DNA of 11,793 nucleotides from Pseudomonadota bacterium (GTDB lineage: Bacteria > Pseudomonadota > Alphaproteobacteria > Ferrovibrionales > Ferrovibrionaceae): contig JAEYSS010000043.1 in the NCBI GenBank assembly GCA_023434425.1, positions 1 to 11,793 of the forward strand. The letters are read 5' to 3'. Under the pieces are notes generated by a model. The model did no database searches and was not told the DNA's origin. It was given only the letters and a program-made list of their open reading frames with translations. The position numbers and the translations under genes were made by a program. Below, piece by piece: positions 6,485 to 11,793 of this stretch; position 1 is the first letter of the stretch; every line of letters starts with the position of its first letter.

Positions 6485-8347
6485 ATGACCGATCAGACAC
6501 TGCAATTCCAGGCCGAAGTCACCCGGCTGCTGCATATCGTGACGCATGCATTGTACAGCCAGAAGGAAATCTTCCTTCGCGAGCTGATCTCCAACGCCTC
6601 CGATGCCTGCGACAAGCTGCGCTTTGCAGCCCAGACCGAAGCCGATCTCTGGGCCGGTGACAGCGATCTCAAGGTCGTGCTCACGCCTGACAAGGCGGCC
6701 GGCACGCTGACCGTCTCCGACAACGGCATCGGCATGAGCCGCGACGAGCTGGTCGGCAACCTGGGCACCATCGCGCGCTCGGGCACCGGCGAATTCGCCG
6801 CCAAGATGACTGGTGACGCCGCCAAGGACATGGCGCTGATCGGGCAGTTTGGCGTCGGCTTCTATTCCGCCTTCATGGTGGCCGAGAAGGTCGAAGTCGT
6901 CTCCCGCAAGGCCGGCGAGACCCAGGCCTGGCGCTGGACCTCGGACGGCTCCGGCCAGTTCACCATCGGCGAGGCCGAGCGAAGCGCCCGCGGCACCACG
7001 ATCATCCTGCACCTGCGCAAGGGCGAGGAGGAATTCCTCGAGAACCTGCGTCTCAGCCATATCGTGCGGACCTACTCGGACCATATCGCCCTGCCGGTGG
7101 TACTGGAGGAAGGCGACGGCAAGTCCGAAACGCTGAACAGTGCCAGCGCACTCTGGGCGCGGCCGAAATCCGAAGTGACGGAAGATCAATACCAGAGCTT
7201 CTATCACCATGTGTCGCATGCCTTCGACGATCCCTGGCTGACGCTGCATGCCAGAGCCGAAGGCAAACTGGATTACAGCCTGCTGCTGTTCGTGCCGTCG
7301 TCGCGGCCGCATGACCTGTTCGATCCGGCGCGCAAATCGGCACTGCGGCTCTATGTGCGCCGCGTCTTCATCACGGATCGTTGCGACGAACTGGTGCCGG
7401 CCTGGCTGCGGTTCCTGCGCGGCGTGGTCGATTCCGCCGACCTGCCGCTGAATGTCAGCCGCGAGATGCTGCAGCACAACCCGGTTCTGGCGCGGATCAG
7501 GCAGGCGATCAGCCGCCGCGTCCTCACCGAGCTGGAAAAGAAGGCCGGCAAGGATGCGGCCGACTACGAGAAATTCTGGGACGCCTTCGGCCCGGTGCTG
7601 AAGGAAGGCCTCTACGAGGATGCCGAGCATCGCGAGGCGATCCTGAAGCTGGCGCGCTTCCGCTCGTCGCAGCGCGACGGCTGGGTCTCGCTCGACGACT
7701 ACATCGCCACCATGAAGGATGGCCAGAGCGCCATCTATGTCATCAATGGCGAGCAGATCGAGCAACTGAAGCACAGCCCGCAGCTGGAAGGTTTCCGCGC
7801 CAAGGGCGTGGAAGTCCTGCTGCTGACCGATCCGGTTGACGACTTCTGGCTTTCGGTGGTGCGGGACTATGCCGGCAAGCCGCTGAAATCGGCCAGCCGC
7901 GCCGGTGCCGATCTCGATGGCATCGCCGGTGCAGCGGACGAGAAAAAACCCGAGGACCGGCCGGATGACGCAGCGCTGGGCACGCTGATCGCGGCGCTGA
8001 AGCAGATCCTCGGCGGCGCCGTCAAAGATGTGCGGGAATCGAAGCGCCTGACCGACAGCGCGGTCTGCCTCAGCGCCGCAGAAGGCGATATGGACATGCA
8101 TCTCGAGCGCCTGCTGCGCCAGCACAAGCAGCTCGACAAGGCCAGCACGCGAATCCTGGAAATCAATCCCGGCCATCCGCTGATCAAAGCGCTGGCGGGT
8201 CGCGCGCAAAAAGCCGGCGCCGTCGATGCGCTGGAGGATGCCGCGCATCTGCTGCTCGATCAGGCGCGTCTGGTGGAGGGCGAACCGCCGGCCGATCCGC
8301 TGCAATTCGCGCAGCGGCTGGCCAAGCTGATGGAAAAGGCGATCTAG
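6485..8347 (+). CDS. htpG: Molecular chaperone HtpG (Hsp90)
   Basis: The bacterial Hsp90, a cytoplasmic homodimeric ATP-dependent chaperone that remodels late-folding clients, often with DnaK. The protein has 620 residues, close to the usual size. The N-terminal GHKL ATPase domain has RELISNASDACDKLRF (catalytic Glu33, Asn37), DNGIGM at 79-84, GTIARSGTGEF at 94-104 and the glycine-rich lid GQFGVGFYSAF at 120-130. The middle domain carries PLNVSREMLQ, with Arg326 matching the ATP-contacting arginine of E. coli HtpG. The C-terminal third holds the dimerisation domain after an acidic/basic linker near 480-492. Nothing essential is missing. A strong GGAGG ribosome site precedes ATG 6485. The 22-base gap from the DUF4340 gene leaves little room for a separate promoter, so it is likely read with the ABC operon, though an internal promoter is possible. 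Its stop is 3 bases from the convergent Nudix gene. Confidence 0.97.
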   Translation: MTDQTLQFQAEVTRLLHIVTHALYSQKEIFLRELISNASDACDKLRFAAQTEADLWAGDSDLKVVLTPDKAAGTLTVSDNGIGMSRDELVGNLGTIARSGTGEFAAKMTGDAAKDMALIGQFGVGFYSAFMVAEKVEVVSRKAGETQAWRWTSDGSGQFTIGEAERSARGTTIILHLRKGEEEFLENLRLSHIVRTYSDHIALPVVLEEGDGKSETLNSASALWARPKSEVTEDQYQSFYHHVSHAFDDPWLTLHARAEGKLDYSLLLFVPSSRPHDLFDPARKSALRLYVRRVFITDRCDELVPAWLRFLRGVVDSADLPLNVSREMLQHNPVLARIRQAISRRVLTELEKKAGKDAADYEKFWDAFGPVLKEGLYEDAEHREAILKLARFRSSQRDGWVSLDDYIATMKDGQSAIYVINGEQIEQLKHSPQLEGFRAKGVEVLLLTDPVDDFWLSVVRDYAGKPLKSASRAGADLDGIAGAADEKKPEDRPDDAALGTLIAALKQILGGAVKDVRESKRLTDSAVCLSAAEGDMDMHLERLLRQHKQLDKASTRILEINPGHPLIKALAGRAQKAGAVDALEDAAHLLLDQARLVEGEPPADPLQFAQRLAKLMEKAI

Positions 8348-8350
8348 CCT

Positions 8351-9148
8351 TTACATTCCCACGCGGCTCAACGGTACCTCGGTGACGCCGTAGCCGGCTT
8401 CGGCCGGAATGCACAGATGCGGCTCTGTAAACGACGTCTTGTCGAGCACCGGCATGACATCGACAACTGGATCGCGTTTCGTGGCGGCGAGCGCCTCGGC
8501 CACACTGTTCGACCGCGCCAGCTTTACCAGCTGCATGCGGGTGGCGAAGACGATGGTGCGGGTCTTGGCTTCCCAATCGTCCAGCGCGGCCTGTGCGCCG
8601 ACCCATTCCGAGTCCACCGATTCCGAACCGTCATGCACGCCGATCTGGTCGGCTGGCGCCGGGGCCAGGAAGAACCAGGTGTCGAAGCGTTTCGGCATCA
8701 CGTCCGGCGTGATCCAGTGCGCAAACGGCACCAGCGTGTCGAGGGCGTAATCCAGCCCTTCGGTCTCGGCCATGTCACGCAGGGTTTTCTCGCCGCGATT
8801 GAGCGGCTCGCGCCAGTGGCCCAGGGTTTCGACGCGCGCGGCCGGCAGCAATGCGCCGTCGCCCTTGGCGCGCGCCAGCAGCAGGCCGGATTCCTCGAAC
8901 GCCTCGCGGATCGCGCCGAAAGCGAAGGCGGTCAGCGCCGGATCGAAATTGCCGGGACGGGCATGACGGCCCATCAGCACCGGATCGCTGTCGCCATCGG
9001 CCAGCTTGCCGCCGGGAAATACCAGGGCGCCGGAGGCGAAGTCGATGGCATGGTTGCGCTTCACCATGAAGACTTCCAGCCCGGCCGTGCCGTCGCGCAC
9101 CATCAGCAGGGTGCTGGACGGGCGCAGGATGTTCTTTGCTTCACTCAT
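8351..9148 (-). CDS. Nudix hydrolase, NUDT19-type
   Basis: A 265-residue Nudix-superfamily enzyme that would cleave a nucleoside diphosphate linked to another moiety. The N-terminus has the strand and loop VFMVKRNHAIDFASGALVFPGG (27-47), and the core helix reads REAFEESGLLL at 81-91, containing the metal-binding Glu residues of the REUXEEXGU part. The Nudix box is split: about 33 residues separate the GG from the REAFEESG, instead of the standard spacing. This split, and the C-terminal region with HWITPDVMPKRFDTWFF, are hallmarks of the NUDT19/RP2-like group. Mouse NUDT19 is a CoA diphosphatase, but the bacterial substrate here is unproven. A good GGGGAAA site precedes the start. It lies 24 bases downstream of the GNAT gene on the same strand and is probably co-transcribed with it. 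The stop is 3 bases from the end of htpG on the other strand. Confidence 0.92.
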   Translation of the reverse strand: MSEAKNILRPSSTLLMVRDGTAGLEVFMVKRNHAIDFASGALVFPGGKLADGDSDPVLMGRHARPGNFDPALTAFAFGAIREAFEESGLLLARAKGDGALLPAARVETLGHWREPLNRGEKTLRDMAETEGLDYALDTLVPFAHWITPDVMPKRFDTWFFLAPAPADQIGVHDGSESVDSEWVGAQAALDDWEAKTRTIVFATRMQLVKLARSNSVAEALAATKRDPVVDVMPVLDKTSFTEPHLCIPAEAGYGVTEVPLSRVGM

Positions 9149-9172
9149 CGTATTTCCCCGGTTTATTTTTTA

Positions 9173-9610
9173 TCAGACGTTGCGGGTGAGATAGACCTTG
9201 TTGCCGCCATGCGGATGCCGCGCGAAGCCGCGCCGGGCCAGCCAGGCGATGCCGGCAGTATCGTGTTCCGGCCGCTGGATTTCGATGGCGACCAGCCCGA
9301 GGCCGCGCGCATGCATGGCGGCGCAGTCCAGCAGCCAGGCACCCAGGCCCTGGCGGCGGGCCTCCTCGGCCACCGCGAGCCGGTTGATCAGCAGGCTGGT
9401 CTGCAGCGGCAGCAGTACGACGAAGGCGTCGATCGCGGTGCGCCATTCTGCCACGAACAGGTTTTCTTCGCGCTGCAATGCGTTCAGGTCGAGAGTCGCG
9501 GCATCGGGCAGGGTGGTGCGGGCGATCTCATGCAGGCGATGCAGATCGTTGCGGTCGGCCGGACGCAGGCGGTGTTCGATTCTGTTTGCGGGCCTGTTGC
9601 CTACCGGCAT
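9173..9610 (-). CDS. GNAT family N-acetyltransferase
   Basis: A small 145-residue acetyl-CoA-dependent acetyltransferase of the GNAT fold, whose target cannot be told from sequence. The N-terminal strand and helix RLRPADRNDLHRLHEIAR (14-31) open the fold. Motif A, LLINRLAVAEEARRQGLGAWLLD (about 73-95), contains the acetyl-CoA pyrophosphate loop R-R-Q-G-L-G. The motif B region ends in GIAWLARRGFARHPHGG. The length suits a minimal GNAT. The start ATG 9610 has only a weak AGGT site and an overlapping upstream mini-frame ends inside it, so translation may be weak or coupled. A predicted promoter lies about 40-70 bases upstream. It precedes the Nudix gene by 24 bases. Confidence 0.87.
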   Translation of the reverse strand: MPVGNRPANRIEHRLRPADRNDLHRLHEIARTTLPDAATLDLNALQREENLFVAEWRTAIDAFVVLLPLQTSLLINRLAVAEEARRQGLGAWLLDCAAMHARGLGLVAIEIQRPEHDTAGIAWLARRGFARHPHGGNKVYLTRNV

Positions 9611-9648
9611 GCGGCAACCTGAAAAGCGAAATCGGATGTCATGGTAAA

Positions 9649-9677
9649 ACCATCGGTCGCGCTGGCCGGCCTGTCAA
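9649..9677 (-). promoter_or_regulatory. Candidate sigma-70 promoter for GNAT-Nudix operon
   Basis: On the minus strand a perfect -35 TTGACA (9677-9672) is followed after 17 bases by GATGGT (9654-9649), a partial -10. Transcription would start near 9642, about 32 bases before the GNAT start. It is the only good promoter in the 98-base gap after DUF1223 and explains separate expression of the two downstream genes. The perfect -35 with optimal spacing raises confidence, and the poor -10 lowers it. Confidence 0.45.
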
Positions 9678-9708
9678 CCGCAGAGGGTGTAACCTTTGCA
9701 GGTCTGAC

Positions 9709-10518
9709 TTATTTGCTGCCTTTGATATCGCCACCTTTGATGTCGATGGCGCCCAGCACCGGCCCGACGCCTTCGCTGGTGACGATCTGCAGCATCACCA
9801 TGGCGCCCTGGCGGGTCCAGTCGGTGCCGGTCAGGTCAGGCACATCGTAACTGGCGCTCTGGCCTTTCCAGCGGCCAAGATCGCCCCAGCTGCGCGCGAC
9901 ATTCAGATAGTTCAGGGTGCGGCCGGAATTCTCGCCGCGCTCGATCGAAACCTCGTGCTGCGCGTCATAGCGGCATAGCACCAGCTTCGCCTCGCCCTCG
10001 AAGCCCGGCATGGCCGGCACCTTGATCTGCCAGTTGCCGGTGGTCCTGGCTTTCTCGGCCTGGAGGATGACCGACGGCATGCGGCGGCCTTTTTCCAGCG
10101 CCCGCTCGACGGCTTCGCGATCGGAGCCGACCACCATGTATTTGCCGTTCACGACGACTTGCGGCGTATAGACTTCGCGCTTGCCGGAATTGCGCGCGTA
10201 ATCCTGCTGGCGGATGCCATGGCCCTTTTTGCCCAGCGTGTCCTTCCAGCCGAGATAGTCCCAGTAGTCGACATGCAGCGAGATTGGAATGATGCCCGGC
10301 TGCCTGAGCCAGTCCTGCATCAGCGCATCGGCGGGCGGGCAGGAGTTGCAGCCCTGGCTGGTGAACAGCTCCAGCACCACCGGAGAAGTGGCGGTCTGCG
10401 CCTGCGCTGCAGTGCCGGCCACAGCCAGCGAGACGGCAAGCGCGGCCCGACGGAGCAGAGACTGAAGATATGGGGCTGGGCCGGTCAGCAATCTTGGCAT
10501 GCGGGTCAAGCTAGGCAT
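9709..10518 (-). CDS. DUF1223 family secreted thioredoxin-fold protein
   Basis: A 269-residue DUF1223 protein, a thioredoxin-like family of unknown function found widely in alphaproteobacteria. A Sec-type signal (basic LLRR at 21-24, hydrophobic AALAVSLAVAG, likely cut after AQA near residue 40) exports it to the periplasm. The core LELFTSQGCNSCPPADALM holds a CNSC active-site pair at C57/C60. HVDYWDYLGWKD (82-93) and REVYTPQVVVNG (114-125), with a possible cis-proline at P119, are family hallmarks. This suggests a redox or disulfide-related role, inferred from fold. The tail ends in a short repeated DIKGG/DIKGS. The start could be ATG 10518 or ATG 10500; neither has a strong ribosome site, and both leave a signal peptide. 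It starts 19 bases after addA ends, so it may be read on the addA transcript. Confidence 0.9.
   Translation of the reverse strand: MPSLTRMPRLLTGPAPYLQSLLRRAALAVSLAVAGTAAQAQTATSPVVLELFTSQGCNSCPPADALMQDWLRQPGIIPISLHVDYWDYLGWKDTLGKKGHGIRQQDYARNSGKREVYTPQVVVNGKYMVVGSDREAVERALEKGRRMPSVILQAEKARTTGNWQIKVPAMPGFEGEAKLVLCRYDAQHEVSIERGENSGRTLNYLNVARSWGDLGRWKGQSASYDVPDLTGTDWTRQGAMVMLQIVTSEGVGPVLGAIDIKGGDIKGSK
9719..9745. repeat. Short tandem repeat in the DUF1223 tail
   Basis: A 12-base unit is repeated once with a 15-base period and one mismatch (9719-9730 and 9734-9745). On the coding strand it gives two copies of an Asp-Ile-Lys-Gly module at residues 259-268. It looks like a replication slippage product in an unconserved C-terminal tail. 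Confidence 0.6.
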
Positions 10519-10537
10519 GCCGCCAGCCTACGACTAC

Positions 10538-11793
10538 TCACGTTGCGGTGAAAGCGGCAAGGCGCTGATCCAGCAGATCATTCGGCAATGGCATCAGACG
10601 GGCCGCATGGGTCCAGATCAGCGCCGCTTCGATCCGGTGGCGGGGGAAAACCTGCGCCAGCAGGCCGCGATAAAGCGCCATTTGATCGAGATAAGCGGGA
10701 TCGACATCGGCAACCACCGAAGGTGGCGGCCGGTTGGTCTTGTAATCCACGACGAGCACGGTGTCGTGAGTGACCAGCAGGCGGTCCACCTGACCCACCA
10801 CCATCCGGTTGGCGATGCGGCCGGCCAGCGGTGCTTCGGTGCGGGCCTCGGGCCGGAAGATCGCGGCAAATCGCGGATCACCCAGCAGGGTCATCACTTC
10901 CGTCAGCAGGGTCGCCTGGCTGGCGGCATCGAGTGCATGGCCCGGATGAGCCAGGAAGCGCGCCGCTGCCGGCGCACGCTCGGCCTCGGGCAGGTCGGGC
11001 AATGTCTGCAGCAGGCGGTGAATCAGCCGGCCGCGCTTCAGGCCCTCCTGATTTTTGGCCGTCGTCGGACTGAGCGGCGCAGGATCCTGCCGGCTGGGCT
11101 GCGACGGGCTCAGGGGGCGCGGCGGCACCGGTTCGGGCGGCGCGGGGCGTCGCAGCCAGTCAGGGGCGGCAACGGTCCGCGCCGCGTCCGCAGCCGGTCT
11201 GGCGGCGGCGCGGCTGTCCGGATTGGTCTCGTAGCGTCGTGCCTCGTCGCCCCAGGGCAGCGGGATCTGCGTCGTCGCCGGCAGATGGTCGAAGCCGGCC
11301 GCAATCATGTCGTACCAGCAGCCCTGCTGCGGACCCTTCTCGGCATCGCGGCTGCCGAGATAGCCGCTGACATAGAGCCGGTCGCGCGCGCGGGTCAGCG
11401 CCACATAGAGCAGGCGGCGGTACTCCTCCATCTGCTCGGCCTGCCGCCTGCCGCGCAGCGCGGCCGTGACATCCGTGTCGTTGTCCTTGCGCATCGGCCA
11501 GTACAGCTGCGGCACGGCGCGTGCAGCAGCAGGGCCGGGAGCATGCACGGGCGGCGCGGGCGCCTCGCCCCACAGCAGACCGCCATTGCTCTGGTCCTTC
11601 GGCAGGTCGCAGGTGTCGGGCAGGATCACGATGGGTGACTCCAGACCCTTGGCGCCGTGCACGGTCAGCACGCGCACTTCATTGCGGCCCTGGTCGAGAT
11701 CGCGTTTCACCTCGCCGGCATGGCGCGGGAACCAGCTCAGAAAACCCTGCAGGCTCGGCGTCGCTTCGCGCTCATAGGCGAGGGCGGCGGCGA
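10538..11793 (-). CDS. addA: AddA double-strand break repair helicase/nuclease (C-terminal part)
   Basis: The C-terminal 417 residues of AddA, the helicase-nuclease subunit of AddAB, the RecBCD-like complex that processes broken DNA ends for recombination. The gene runs off the right edge, and AddA is usually 1100-1200 residues. The visible part opens with the alphaproteobacterial stretch SLQGFLSWF and RDLDQGRNEVRVLTVHGAKG, which includes UvrD-like helicase motif V (TVHGAKGLE). A second helicase block, YRRLLYVALTRARDRLYVSG, is motif VI. The last third is the RecB-type nuclease: GQVDRLLV, then VVDYKTNR with the metal-binding Asp and catalytic Lys, then DQMALYRGLL. All the nuclease residues I can check are present. 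The C-terminus is intact. The frame remains open upstream, so the GTG at 11710 is internal, not the start. AddB should lie to the right of the window. Confidence 0.95.
   Translation of the reverse strand, partial: AAALAYEREATPSLQGFLSWFPRHAGEVKRDLDQGRNEVRVLTVHGAKGLESPIVILPDTCDLPKDQSNGGLLWGEAPAPPVHAPGPAAARAVPQLYWPMRKDNDTDVTAALRGRRQAEQMEEYRRLLYVALTRARDRLYVSGYLGSRDAEKGPQQGCWYDMIAAGFDHLPATTQIPLPWGDEARRYETNPDSRAAARPAADAARTVAAPDWLRRPAPPEPVPPRPLSPSQPSRQDPAPLSPTTAKNQEGLKRGRLIHRLLQTLPDLPEAERAPAAARFLAHPGHALDAASQATLLTEVMTLLGDPRFAAIFRPEARTEAPLAGRIANRMVVGQVDRLLVTHDTVLVVDYKTNRPPPSVVADVDPAYLDQMALYRGLLAQVFPRHRIEAALIWTHAARLMPLPNDLLDQRLAAFTAT

Noticed and set aside
6377..8305. A 642-codon open frame on the minus strand opposite htpG
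   Set aside because: The plus frame is unmistakable HtpG. The antisense frame has skewed composition and no recognisable domain, so it is a mirror frame.
8417..9622. A 401-codon plus-strand frame across the Nudix and GNAT genes
   Set aside because: Both minus-strand genes have clear family motifs. The plus frame crosses their boundary and shows only shadow composition.
9680..9699. A hairpin just after the DUF1223 stop, considered as a terminator
   Set aside because: The 7-base stem has a mismatch on the transcribed strand and no T run follows. It overlaps the region just upstream of the next promoter, so it is not a convincing intrinsic terminator.
10499..11638. A 379-codon plus-strand frame opposite addA
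   Set aside because: The minus strand carries helicase motifs and the RecB-type nuclease. The plus frame is His/Arg/Gln-rich with no domain.

Overview
The window is GC-rich chromosomal DNA with tightly packed genes. The gene families and codon use fit an alphaproteobacterium, perhaps Rhodospirillales-like. The pointers are an alphaproteobacterial-type AddA helicase/nuclease, DUF1289 and DUF1223 proteins, and a heat-shock-like promoter of the alphaproteobacterial kind. I cannot name a genus. I see no rRNA, tRNA, CRISPR, insertion sequence or prophage signal, so this looks like core or stable accessory chromosome rather than a mobile island.

Layout. (1) 1-1721, minus strand: a small DUF1289 metal/Fe-S-type protein, then DppB-like and DppC-like permeases of a peptide/nickel-class ABC importer. 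All three are joined by stop/start overlaps, and the DppC gene runs off the left edge. (2) 1722-1860: a divergent intergenic region with a candidate promoter for the rightward genes. (3) 1861-8347, plus strand: five close-packed genes. They encode a GldA-like ABC ATPase, a GldF-like ABC-2 permease, a GldG-like membrane-anchored auxiliary protein, a DUF4340 membrane-anchored protein, and the Hsp90 chaperone HtpG. Gaps are 4-22 bases, so this reads as one operon. (4) 8351-9610, minus strand: a GNAT acetyltransferase followed by a NUDT19-type Nudix hydrolase, with a good sigma-70-type promoter at about 9649-9677. (5) 9709-11793, minus strand: the 3' part of addA (recombinational repair helicase/nuclease), then a secreted DUF1223 thioredoxin-fold protein 19 bases downstream.

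How they may work together. The most interesting unit is the rightward operon. It holds a complete GldA/GldF/GldG/DUF4340 ABC system, a family named for Bacteroidetes gliding but widespread in non-gliding bacteria with no settled substrate, and Hsp90 follows as the last gene. The upstream region carries a CTTG ... CTTATCT pair resembling the alphaproteobacterial sigma-32 (RpoH) promoter. This raises the possibility that the transporter is an envelope or proteostasis stress system co-induced with HtpG. That is inference, not proof. The peptide-importer genes, the repair genes and the Nudix/GNAT pair look like ordinary neighbours.
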